Assembly: GCA_005408345.1 (NCBI GenBank)
Contig: SEMN01000125.1
Location: forward strand, 372,001-436,000
Reading direction: 5' to 3'
DNA from: Macquaria australasica
Taxonomy: Eukaryota; Chordata; Actinopteri; Centrarchiformes; Percichthyidae
Length of the DNA: 64,000 bases
Positions within the stretch are counted from its first letter, which is position 1; each line of letters starts with the position of its first letter. Positions 37,633-49,350 of the stretch are shown here, one piece after another. A program made the position numbers and the translations under genes. The notes under the pieces are model-generated. The model had not been told where the DNA came from. It made no database searches and saw only the letters and a program-made list of their open reading frames with translations.

Positions 37633-37688
37633 CGGGTGAATGAAATTGTGAAGTGCTTTGGATAAAAGTGCTCTATAAGCCATTAAAC
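37407..37688 (+). mobile_element. tRNA-derived SINE with expanded (GT)n inside
   Basis: The head ggtggctgtggctcaggaag carries an A-box-like sequence (tggctcaggaagagtggg). About 40 bases later, ggcggtttgatccccag is the B box. The body, caaagtgtccttggccaagg then cactgaaccccaaattgc, and the tail, tgaagtgctttggataaaag, are those of a common teleost SINE. Bases 37548-37630 are an 83-bp pure GT microsatellite lying where the family has a short gtgtgtg stretch. An open frame through it (37404-37631) encodes only Cys-Val repeats and is not a gene. Confidence 0.85.
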
Positions 37689-40600
37689 ACGATGCTGTAA
37701 ATGATGATGAAATAATGGCTATTGTAGTAATAATAATAAAACATATTTCTGCAACAGTTTAAAATAACATAGTGGAATTATTCCTTCAAAAAATATATTA
37801 TTTACCACAGTATATTGTACTCAATAGCTCAATAACACAACTTAAATTATTAAGGTAAACAAGTAATTAAAATAAACCAAAATATAATGAGTACAGTAAC
37901 TAAGGTAATAACGTTGTGCTCAACAAGTTAATTGCAGAGACCACAAGCAATCAGATGAGCAGGCACTCAGCAGTTTTTTGGAAGAGAAAACAAAAATGAA
38001 CAGTCAAATTATTACCCAAAACCGTTGTAAACATCCATCACAGTTTACAGACCAACTTCCTGGTTCGTATTTGACCTACTTACCGTAGTTGTGCATGCAG
38101 ACAGTTTTCTTGTTGCAATGAGGGATTATTACTGACATTTTCTGTGTTCACTTTCTGTTTTACCTTCAGATAAAGTGGTTTGGATAATCTAACTGAACTG
38201 CTGGCTTGTTTACAACCTGCCTGGTCATCCCACTGCTGGTGTTTCTTGCCCCGTCTGACTTCTTGCAACAATGTCGCCTGAGGCTGCAGTGCCCTGTTTC
38301 CTACCATTACTCAACGTTGGTTCCTTTAAACCATGACCATGATCCTACCCCAACCTTAACCAAGTACTCTTTGTGTTTAAACCCACTGGCATAGCATTGG
38401 AAATTGGGCCCTGTGCATATGCAGTCTCAGTGGGCCCCTTCCCTTCCTTTCATAATACCCAATAGAAGTGATGGCCAAACAAACTGGGATCATCCTTTAT
38501 GTTAAGGCAACTAAATTTCTGCAAGAACTGTTTCTTCCATTTGCTGCTTTTGTCGTAAGTATATTTCTCAAGAGAGAGGCATTTTCTTTTGACCACACTT
38601 CTCTCATCTGAACATACATCTACATGTCACATGTAGACGACATGCTTCTTTCTATATCATCAAGCTGTCTCAAATCATCACTTTCTACACTAATTATGGG
38701 AAAGAAAATCTGAATTGACACACCTTCAGCCTGTAGTGTGAATCTCTGCTTTCTTTAATTATCATATCTCTGAATCATCATCTCGTGGATAGAAATGGGG
38801 AAAAACATGTTAAGCGACCGAGTGAGCTTCAGAGCAGAGCTTTGTGACACCTCTCCCTCCTCCTCTCTCTCTGTGGAGCTGAGCTGTGGGATGATTTTAC
38901 AGCGAGCGGTGTCGTTTCAGAGTCACAAAGATTCTGGGCGTCTCAATGCCACTCTGCCACTGAGCTCGCGCTGATGTTTCCATTATACTCGTCACCATGG
39001 AGACCAACATCTTCTCCCCCATATTCCACTGAATCTCTCCAGTAAATCTCCCTGTTTCCCACATATGTGCCTCCCAAACTAGTAGCAATGAGACTGCGCC
39101 CTTTTTACTGCTGTCTGCTTCGACTCGGATTTTCCCTGTTCCTGCAGAGCAGAGGGAAAGTGATGGAGAATACTTAATGACTTAATGTCAGACAGTTTTA
39201 TTTCAGATGTGAAATCTCAGGTCCACCTGCAGGCGGATAGCACGTATTTTGCATCTATGCAATGCACATTGTCATGCGTCCAGAGTGACAAATAGCAGGC
39301 GACTCACCTTGGGGCATTGTTGACTTCTCACAGGAGGGCTGTTTGTTATTGAATATGTGGTTCAGACTAGCTTGACACTTCCCAGTACCCCCCTGGTGCT
39401 TTCTTGCTGATAGAATTTTATTATTGGCAAGTCCTGGGTGATATCATATCCCCTCGCCCTATTGCCCCACAGCGAGTGAAACGCAATAACAGGAGAATTG
39501 ATTATATGTAGACCACAGAGCAGCACTCAGAAAATGTGTTTACTGTAGTCTCCCCCCCTTCTAAATGCCAAGAATCCGCTCTCAGCAGACGCTCCTCTGC
39601 CCGATGAATGATTAATGAGCCAGAGTGCTTCCATAACTGCCCTCACAAACAAATTTCCACCCAGGTAGATAGCAGTAGTAGCAGTGTGTCAATCCTTTGG
39701 CAGCAAAAAAAAGGGAAATACAGGAACTTGTGTTCACAGAATTAGGCCTGAAAGTGAAAGGTTGCTGGTTTAAATCTCTGGCCCATCTGGGAAAATACAT
39801 ATTGTCACGGCACAGGTAGTACTGGTAAAATGATTGTGATTAGAGGATTTACCAGCTACTGACAGGCCACAACACACACTGAAACCCTTTGTTTGCCAAC
39901 AACAAGAAATGATGCAGGCCGTACCTAAACTCTTACCTAGACTCTCCATGTTGTTAGGCCAGCCCCCTCCAGTCCTATTCTTTTGTTGCCAACCGTGCAC
40001 TGAGCTCGGCACTGGTCTCATTTAGGTTAACAAATACTTCGGGGATGAGGGTTATCATTCATTGTCCGTCACGGTCTCAATAAAAAGTTGCTCTTTGCGA
40101 TCATCTGTTAATACGCCACTCTCATGCGCCCGTATCTCTACTCTCCTCTCGCTCCGCTGTCATCTCCTGCCGTCTGCCCGCTGACAGGCTCATATTAGGT
40201 AAGACGTGATTGGTCGTCAACTTGAAATCAAAAGTGACAAATGACTACTTGTGACCGTGACAATATGTGTAGGAGGCCTTCACACAATTTATAATTGATT
40301 CAAATCTGACAGATTTTTTTTGCATGAATGTCATTTAAAAAAGTGAATCATTTTTGACATCAGGTTAAACGTAAGGACTACATTTATACACCCTATAGAT
40401 TTTTCATTTAAAACTTGATTTTGTTTATAATCAAAACTCCCTACGACACAAAACATTTTAAAACTTTGAATCATTTTACACTGATTTGTGATCTTTTTCC
40501 ACTCCTCTACTATTGTGTGTTGCTACCTTGAATAACACCACATTACCACCATTAAGTGTTGATATGTGAAATGCCCCAGCAAGGCCAGGTCAAAGGTCAA

Positions 40601-41049
40601 AACCACATTCGATTTGACATTGAGGCCTAGTTAGATGTTTCCACAACCTCAACCTCTTTGCTTAATCACTCGCAATCTATTTAATTTAACCTTGTGGCGT
40701 AACTGATTATTATTTGCCAATCAAAACGTATAAAAAGTTGTTTTGCCCAGTACACCTTCAAAACAAATCTTTATAACAAAATGCAGATACAGGTTACTTT
40801 TAATGAGACCCCCGTCTGAGGAAAAACAAATTATTGTAACATGAAAACAATCAGAGCAGTCAAAAACGACTTGTAGTATCTAGCCAAGAGGCTGTAAATC
40901 AAAAGACTTTAAATTTGCAATTTCACCACTTGCTTCTCAAGGCGTTTTCCTCCTTGTTTTTCTGGTCAAGTATTAAAACGTACACAGTGATTTGAATGTG
41001 ATGTTAAGCAGCAAGATATACCTGCTCAGGCTGCAGTGCTCTGAGACTC
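37689..41049. other. Unassigned, largely unique sequence
   Basis: No gene recognised. At 38330-38370 there is a ccatgatcctaccccaacc/ttaaccaag phrase, typical of decayed fish repeats. At 39745-39800 a ggttgctggtttaaatctc string resembles a SINE B box. GC-richer unique blocks lie around 38880-39150. Frames at 38080-38307, 39612-39800 and 39770-40021 are unrecognised. Confidence 0.45.
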
Positions 41050-41535
41050 TCAGTACATTTTTACTCAAATTCAGTTTAAAGGACTGGTGCTTTACTTGAG
41101 TATTTAGGGAGACTGTTGACTTTTACTTCATTACATTTACTCCACTACTTTTATCTGATTGCTGTAGTTGACCTGAGATAATTAAAAAAATGTTTTCTTG
41201 TCTGTATTTGCTTCTTTTCTATCATCCTTCCCCTTTTCTGTCCTGCCTTGTTTCCTTCGTATTTTCTTTCTTCAGCTTCTCTGAAAGAATTAAAATCTCC
41301 CCAATTGTACGTACAACATTTTTCACCCTCCAGCTTTGGGTATTTTCAATATTTAATTGCACCATGTACATGTTAATGTGGCAATAATTTAACACTGACA
41401 GGATTCTTCACTATCAGTACTTTTATTTTTGACATTGGAATACATTTTACATTACATATAACATTGAAAAAACTGATACAGGATTTCTTTCTTTTGAGTA
41501 AAAGATTTGAGTACTTCTTCCACTGCTGGACTCTG
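41050..41535 (-). repeat. GTACTTAAGTA-type dispersed MITE, minus copy
   Basis: Begins cagtacatttttactcaaat and contains ttacatttactccactactt, the reverse complement of the aagtagtggagtaaatgtaa block of the plus copies. It ends gagtacttcttccactgctg, the reverse of their gtggaagaagtactc start. Non-coding. Confidence 0.7.
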
Positions 41536-44500
41536 ACTAACACTCATGTGCAGTGTGTCTCTAACATATAAACTACCTTTTACTGTCTGCCAGAGCACGC
41601 CAAGTGAAACCAGCACCAGTAAAACTTAATGGACCTGAAACCTTTGTGTGAAACAGCAGAGAGAAATGTGACAAAATGAAAAACACAGAGACAACTCTTT
41701 TTCTCTCTCCGTCTCTGACACTTTTGTCAGCTTTGAAATGTTCTGATGTGCCTTTGAGCAAGGCACCTGACTCTAGTTGCTGGTCGTTTTGGGCAGCTCC
41801 CAGAATACGTCTAAAGCCGGGTGTTGCTGAAAACAGCATGGCAGCCAACTTTCCCTGGATAAATCAACACAAGGAGAAAATGTTATCAACGTTATCAGAG
41901 GCTATTAACGTTTCCAAGGTGACCATGTTTCTCAAAATTACCCCCATCACCAACACAACACCACCCACTTTCTATCCACCGCTTCTCACCCAAATCAGTC
42001 ATTTTTCCACCGTTCAGCTCGGCTTTGACGTCACACACAACTGGAAAAAAAAAAGACTGAGTTAGTCATCGTGCCCCACCACTGATCCTAAACACTACAT
42101 AATAATCAGACAAGCTGTTTGAATCATGCCTCGAATAGACAGTGACACATGAAGTCAAATACTGTGACAAATCAAGCCACTTTCTGCATCATTCAGAAAC
42201 AGAACATTTTAAGCTTGTGAGTGACTTTAATATATTTGACGCTTAAATAACAAAGCAGTTTAAAGTCAAACTATTTTTAACCATGTCTCCTATTGTAATA
42301 GACATATTTCTGCTCTAACTTTGAAGCCAGGGTGGATTTCTTTTTTCCTCTCCGCTCTGCATTTAAAATACCGTCAGCCATGTTGTGCTGACTGATAAAG
42401 GATCAAAGCAAATATATCACAGTGTTTTCTGAAGCATACAATGATGTCGCAATCAGAGTAATGTTTTTCAAGAGACTGATAATTGATTCATCTTGAAACT
42501 CCTCGTGTCTAAACTCCACTCGTATCTGTGTTTTGCTAAAAGTTTCGAAGCAGATGCTTGAATGCTGTTGCCGTTTGTTAGCAATGAATAAAACAAGTCA
42601 AAGTTGCTGCAAATGAATGTGTTTTAGCACCGTGGCAGTTCAAACAGACGCTGCTCCCAGTAACTTCACAAGCCTGGTGTAAACACTTTCCAGACGAACT
42701 ATGAATATTTCATCTTTATGATGATTTGATCAATACTGTTGAGCATGGACCAATTACTGACAAGAGGCCAATATCCTAAATTCCCAACCAAACCACTGTT
42801 TTGGAGTCTTCACGCACTGCATGATTCACTTCTAGGCACGTTTTACACTGTGATTTTGGGCAGACGAAAGTGGAAAACGATGAGAGTAATATGGTGAAAT
42901 CTTTGGTCTTTTGGTCAATCCATAAAACATTGGTCCTGGGTTGCACTGTGAGACACGTCCACGAGATTTAAAGCTTTGGACACCAAAAACAGGCTTCACC
43001 AAATTCTGACAGTGTCAGAAGTTTAGGATCAAATTCTCACAATGTTACTGCTGCTTTAACCTGCATCTACACACCATTTAATTGAGATACTGCATGAAAT
43101 GATTCAGAACATCACTATGGCCAAAGCTTGTTTTTTGCAGCATTTTCAAAACAAGAGAGCGGCGCAGATAGACGATGCTAGTTGATGACATGTTGCTGCG
43201 GCCTTAGTGTTGTTTCTATTTACATCGCAACACTTTGATTCACCATGCATTCACTGCACTCGTAAGATCGCTTTTATCACACAATGTGTAGGGCCTTTAG
43301 TCAGTGTGAGTAGCAGACATACAGACTTGAAATTTGAGACTTTGGTCAAACTTGAGTCCATCACAAAAATCAGGACTTTAGCCATAACTACTGTGAGAAT
43401 TGACCCTTCAAAGACTTGAGTTGAGACCTGAAAGCGAAAACATCCAAGTCTCAAGTTTTGACCTGGTAAAGTCTGTTAATGTTTTTTATACATGGATAAC
43501 CGAGTTATCCAGATTAGATTGTGGACGATTTGACGTGAGTCTGGAGTTTATGGTTCTTCAAAGCTGCTTAAAATTTATCTGGAACTGCTGTCAGAGCAAC
43601 AAGTCCTTAAACCCAAACCTGCAAAAGTGCAGCTTTTTGACAGTTTGCTGGATCATGGCCAAGATGTTTTAGGGTGAACCCAATACATGAACTCATTTTC
43701 AAACACAAATGGCTCGCTCTTTTAGATTTATAATGAAAGAGTGTTAATGTAATTATGATTTTAGATGAGAACGTCCCGGTTATTGAGAAATCACTGTGAT
43801 CTGTGAATATAATTATCACAATTTAGTTATCATAATGAAAAGTTACCTATATTTATACATGATAAAAAATACAACAAAGTAAAAGACCAATGGAGCCAGA
43901 ACATATGGCAGAGGAATAGGGTCATGGCTCTAGACAATTGTGTTAAGTGTTAAGGACTTGCTGCAGTTTCCTGTCAATATGATGTCATTTTCCACTTACT
44001 TATACAAATCAGGCCCCTACAGCTGAACGTTTGTTTCATGTGGGTTGTCAAGCCTTGTTTTGATCGCTGTTTTTCACTGATATCAAACGTTGGAACTGAA
44101 ACTTGCATCACTGCCTCCCCGCTGTGATTCCTTGTCTTCCCTCGGCTACAAAAGAAATCTCTTTACTGAACTGCCGGTTTCTACTGCCTTAACAGTCTTA
44201 ATGAAAAAGTAAATACTCCTTTCATCATTTCTTAAAGGACCTTAAAAACGTATTTGCCACTTTAAGCTCCTTGACTACAAATCATGTATACTTTTCAGCT
44301 GTCATTCTTGATTGCACACAATACAGTTTTAGATTTTTGTTGTATTTTTCTGTTTCAGGCAACCAGTGATTTATTTCCATTGATTACTATTCATTTCCAT
44401 AGCAGAAATTAACACAACTCAGTTGTGTAATCGCAACAAACATCAAGTCGGCATTTATTTTTGTCAACATTACATTGTTGTTGAGTGATAGCGCAGATTA

Positions 44501-46034
44501 AATGACGATTGATTTGCAGAAAAATCTGGATTATGGATTACACAACTCAAGCAATTTTCAAGAATCTGCTAACTGATTTTCATATCACATAGATATTAAT
44601 GGAGACCAATGGATGCCTGAAATTGCAAGAAAACAACCCTCAAATTTTGGAAACAGAAGAATGGTTTGAAAAATGGTTAGAGAGAAAAACAGTAGCGATA
44701 ACAGCAACAATATCAACAATAGCAGGGGGTCTGCTGTCTAGGCTACAGGACTTTTCCTCCATTTTTATGCGGGTTTCCTTTTTCTAAACCACCTCAATTT
44801 GGTTCACAGGTCTACTAGACGATTTGATGTGAATTGGGCTTTACCTGTGAATTGGCCTTTTATGAAACTGTTCTAGGCTTATTTTTGTACTTTGTACTTC
44901 CATTTTGATAAAAGGGCTTCTTTGCTCCTCATTCCTTTTGAAAAATGTTGTACAGGGTCTTTTTCTTGTGTGCCTTTGAAGCTACCTGGTCATGCCTGTG
45001 CAAAATGAATGAAAACAGTTTACAAATGCATTTACATGATTTGTAGTACATTGGCTAAAACGTGCAAAACCACTGGTATGGTTCTTTTTACAAACGTTGT
45101 CTTTGGAAAAACCTTTGCAACAAAGGCAAAATGCTGCATCGACTTCAATCCCCTCTCTGCTGAGAGTCACATCAGCTCTGCATGCTGACAACCAAACATG
45201 CAGCGTGGGGGCATGAATATTTGGCACAGGACTTGCTGCCGCGCCTGTTCCCATGCATTTTTAATCGGGTCTGCCCCTCTTGTCCAACAGCAGGAAGAGG
45301 GTAACTGCTGGAGCCTGGAGTCTGAGAAACTAGCTGCCCCCCTCCACCTTGATGAATAAGTAAACACATCGAACCAGGCAGAGATGCAGTCAGTAAAACT
45401 CCCAGCTGGAAGCAGAAAGATTTGCTTTCTTCTGGAAGAAATGCTGTTTACTCGCTGATGATTCCACAGCTCGCTCCCTCTGAACTCTATTAACATTTTC
45501 CTCTGAGTCTGGATCCATGCATCAACTTTAATTCTGGCCAGGAGATTGCATTTCAGAGCCTCAATCAAACGCGCAGCAACCATTATTAAAGTACATAAAA
45601 TCTTGCCTCAGACTTGATATGGCTGTTAAAATTGAGGTTTTACTGAAGTGTCTTTTTTTATTTTACCTGAAATGAGTTTTTACATGAAACGATTTTCGTT
45701 TAAAACCCCTGAAAACACTATTATCTTAATCAGCAACAGAGGAACACAATACTATATCATATATAATATATTATAGATATAAGTTAGAACAAAACTGGAT
45801 ATTTCTGTATTTGCGTTTAGTCTGTGCTCTTGGTTTGAAGGGGGCGGGGCTGTGTTGGTAAAATTATTTTTTTCATGCACCAATCAGAATGTGACAATGA
45901 GAGAATCAGAATCTGATGACAGTTGCTGAGATGTTGCTTATGTTGCCAAGGAGACAAGAGGGTGATGGAGCAGATAAGCTGAGAGTTCGCATTTTTGCTT
46001 TGTTAAAATTAATCAATATTTCTATATTAACCAT
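41536..46034. other. Unassigned, largely unique sequence
   Basis: No gene found. Around 41735-41780 a cctttgagcaaggcacctga string hints at a SINE fragment. Unique, moderately GC-rich blocks at 45100-45590 include a 138-codon minus frame without recognised motifs. They could be conserved non-coding DNA but cannot be judged without alignment. Confidence 0.45.
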
Positions 46035-46305
46035 GGGTCAGATGGTTGAAAGGGGTCATTCGTAGTAACAAACCCACAGAGAGTTATCACCAACTCCCCT
46101 CAGCTCTACAGAGCTTCATCTCATTGTTTTGGTTTTACAGCGTGCGATGCCAGTTTTAGCCACAGCAGGCTGCTGTTACAAGCGAAAACACTCTGATAAA
46201 CCAACTGTACGCAACCTGACCAGCACCAACCAGCAGACAGACGAAGTTAGCGGCTAGCTGGTGAACATAGTGGAGCATTTAATAGCTACAGAGCCAAATA
46301 CTTTA
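46035..46305 (+). repeat. Partial copy of the TAAAGCTGCA element
   Basis: The phrases aacaaacccacagagag, gacagacgaagttagcggct then agctggtgaacatagtggag, and catttaatagct recur in the same order in the complete copy at 54285-54837. The terminal inverted repeats are not visible here, so this copy is decayed. Confidence 0.65.
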
Positions 46306-46729
46306 TAAGGTCATATGATGTGTCAGTTGCCCCTGAGTGGCTGAAAAGTTCAGTTAATGCAGGCTCAGTGTTAAGAGAATTACGATTTGAGTTAACATTT
46401 GAAACCATGTTTTCAGGTGCTTTAACGAAAACATGCCAGATAATCAGACTGATTTGCCAGTCTCACGTTGTTTTAATGTTAGCCGTTTAGTCATCTTGTA
46501 CAAGTCTTTTTCAGTCGACACGGAAGCTGCAACAGCACCTGCTAGGAGCCGTAAACTTAACGTTTATCTTGTCAATTTAAAAAAATGCTGCTTGATTTTG
46601 GAAGGAAGAAAAACATAGCTGCACTGGCCTATGTGGGTTGAAAGTCTGTTGCACTTCTGACCAGCTGTGATGTAGCTTCGTACTTCAGTGCCATGTTACG
46701 TCACTGCCGCACCAGGTGAAAGCATGTTG
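46306..46729. other. Unassigned sequence between two repeats
   Basis: No gene or named repeat recognised. The frame at 46433-46618 has no recognised motif. Confidence 0.4.
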
Positions 46730-46960
46730 TTACCACTAGTTGGCAGGGCAAACCAGATTATAGACTGGGTGAAGTTTCTCTTCAAGAGTTGTTATATGTG
46801 TAAATTGACTTACAACGTCCTGTATATCTGTGATCCCATTTTCATGGCCATTTTTTCTGTTGCTATTTTTCTGGCTCTGGCACAGAAAGATGACGTCGCT
46901 GTTGTTAATCCAGCCTTCAAAACTCTGATTGGCTCTGCGTTTTTTTTTTTATCTAACCAG
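46730..46960 (+). repeat. Dispersed repeat family B, copy 3 (partial)
   Basis: Matches the later half of the 24161-24830 copy through agagttgttat, gtaaattgacttacaa, cctgtatatctg and gctatttttc, up to the gatgacg block. The 96-codon frame at 46688-46978 overlaps this repeat and is unlikely to be a gene. Confidence 0.55.
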
Positions 46961-48524
46961 GGAAACAGCTGTCAATGAGCACCACACCTATTTGAATTGC
47001 CAAGAAAATCAGATATGTGGACAGTGATTCTGAGTTGAAGCAGATTAGATTAGTTTTTGAGTTTTAAAGTCTTTCATTTATAACAAAGGATGTTTTTTTC
47101 CCCCTAATTTTGATTGTTGCTTGGTAAGTTTTGTTTTCTGGGTTTTTTCTTTTTGGTCTGTTTTACATTTTTTTGGTACACTTACTATCTTTTTCCAAAG
47201 CTTGCGACTGTATTTCACAGCCTTCATCACTTCGGCCATGTAATGACAAGTGGTCGTACATGGGAAGGTGGATAATAACCCCTACCACCTGTTATTACGT
47301 GACTTAAAGATCTGGAAAAAGCTAGTAGACCTGAAGTTGTTATTTATTTTTCTGCTGTTCAGGTGAAGAATTAACTTTCAGGCTCACGTGTGTCTAGGCG
47401 CTTTAACAATATCTCTAAAACAAGTGTTCCAATCAAATCAAATCATAGTTAAAGCCTATAATTTAGTGTCTTATTACTAACTCATATTGTTTGGACAGCG
47501 TTCCATAAATCGTACCATAAATCAGAGTCTGTTCAGTTTAATCTTCTCATTTGTTAAGAGATTAATCAAATAATGTTGACTACGGTGTAAACAGACTCTA
47601 CCGAAAATAAAGACTCAAGGTTAAAGATGGGCTGTGTCACTCAATGGTGTGAATATTTGTCATGTTCAGTTCTGCAAAATTGAATATAATTTAAAAGCTC
47701 TTTCTAATAAAATCACTGGAAAACATTCAAACGTTTTCATCAGTGACATTTCATCAATAGCTTTCCTGCTGCCTGTTTTCCTGCCACACCCACAAAAACA
47801 AAGGCACCCCAGCTTAGCAGGGTCCATGTGGGTTCAGACACTGCCTGGATGTCAACAGGCAAATGAACAATAGTGTTTACCAAATGGCTTTGTTGTTCAA
47901 CACACGGGCTTATTAAAATGGCATCTCATTAGAGGGCTCTGAGTAGCCATTTTCGAAGAGATTAATTGCATTTTTTGAAAGCATTTTCTCTTCATTATTA
48001 TTCTGCGTTGCATATGGATTTGCTGTGACCATAACAGCCCTACATATTCATATTACAGGAAGCTTAGAAACGGTTGGGAAATGAGCCAAAGGCGGAGCCG
48101 TGTTGGTGTGCAGACCGACGCTGAATTTCAAACACAAGCTTTTCTCCTCTGGATGTAAAAACAGGCTCAGTGAGTTTCCTGCTAAATTAATGAAATGTCA
48201 ACAGTATATCTTCCACTGTCCGTCCGCACTGTTGGCCTGATGTTCTTCTTTTCTCTATGTGCGGTCAAACTGTGTGTGTGTGCATATGCTCAGGTTCAAA
48301 GTTATTTCTTGACCTTGGAATCAGCAGTTGAGAAAACAATCTCACCACAAGGTCCATTTAGTGGCTGTTCATGAGCTTCATATGAAAATATAATATGTAA
48401 CAATATGCAACTTCATTTAGTGTCACCCCGTAACCAAGTAATTATTCAAAAAAGTGCTGAAGTTTTGCATCATGTCGTAATAAGATTAAATTCCTGCTTA
48501 TATATTATTATATATACTAAGAGC
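46961..48524. other. Unassigned, possibly constrained unique sequence
   Basis: No gene. The 47890-48080 stretch (aaatggcatctcattagagg, gattaattgcatttttt, catattcatattacagg) has the homeobox-site-rich look of vertebrate non-coding enhancers, but this is impression only. Confidence 0.35.
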
Positions 48525-48805
48525 CTACAGCCATGCTGGCAGCTCTGTGAGGCTGCACTTAGGCACAGTGGTGCTTTGAGCTAAATGCCAACATCAGCGT
48601 GCTCACAGTGACAATGCTGACGTGCTGATGTTTAGCAGTATAATGTTTACCATGTTCACTCTCTGAGTTTAGTGCGTTAGCATGCTAACATTTGATAATA
48701 AGTACAGCTGAGGCTGATGGGAATATTAATAGTTTTGCAGGTATTTGGTCATAAACCAAAGTATTGAACACATTTAAATTTTGACCTGATGATAGCGCTT
48801 GACGA
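48525..48805 (+). repeat. Dispersed repeat family C, copy 2
   Basis: Shares ctgatgtttagcagtataat, gttagcatgctaacatttg, gcaggtatttggtcataaac and ttttgacctgatgat with 35990-36560. It truncates soon after the last block. Confidence 0.75.
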
Positions 48806-48847
48806 CAAATTAAGAGATAAACAAATAATTTAAATGTATCATGAGGA

Positions 48848-49350
48848 CCTAGCCTGGGAACCAGACAAATCTGCGAGCTCATATTTTATTTGCTCTGGGA
48901 GAGGCGTCTGGTCCCCCTCCCATTCAGACAGATTTCCAGCCGACCTGGCCCAATGTCGGGCCAATCACAACCGTTTATCTAATATGGGGCGGGTTTGATA
49001 CGATGACTGTACAGATGAGCCCCGTTGAGGGATTTTCGTAAACAACCAAGATGGCTGCTGCTGATGTGGAACGTTCTGAATCTGCTATCGCGTCGGTATT
49101 AAACGATCTGGACGGTATATTTTCTCCAAAAGAAGAACAAACAACTGCACTTAAAGCTTCTGTTAATAAGAAAGATGTGTTTGTCGTACTTCCGACAGGA
49201 TTCGCTCAGCGCTACGTCACGTTTCGTTGCTCTGATTGGTTGTAGGTCGATTCAATCGCGTCCAAAGGGCATTTTGGTCTGCGCCTGTTGATAACGCCAC
49301 ATGGAAACCGAAAATGAACTGAGAGGGTCCAGACTAATTCGCATTTGCAA
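48848..49350 (+). mobile_element. Deletion derivative of a transposon carrying a RecQ-like helicase ORF
   Basis: Starts cctagcctgggaaccagac and ends near gagagggtccagactaattc, so a GTCTGGTCC-like motif near the left end faces GGTCCAGAC near the right. At 49051-49245 lies a 64-codon frame. Its first roughly 50 residues look like the N-terminus of a fish transposon-borne RecQ-like helicase: SVLNDLDGIFSPKEEQ, then KASVNKKDVFVVLPTGF. The ATP-binding GKS that should follow PTGF is missing and the frame passes into unrelated sequence (AQRYVTFRCSDWL) before stopping. This is an internally deleted, non-functional copy. The superfamily of the parent element is not certain. Confidence 0.6.

Noticed and set aside
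41735..41790. SINE-like string cctttgagcaaggcacctga
   Set aside because: Too short to separate from chance; no head or tail next to it.
45167..45583. 138-codon minus-strand frame
   Set aside because: No known domain; the region is better explained as unique non-coding DNA, and overlapping frames are open too.
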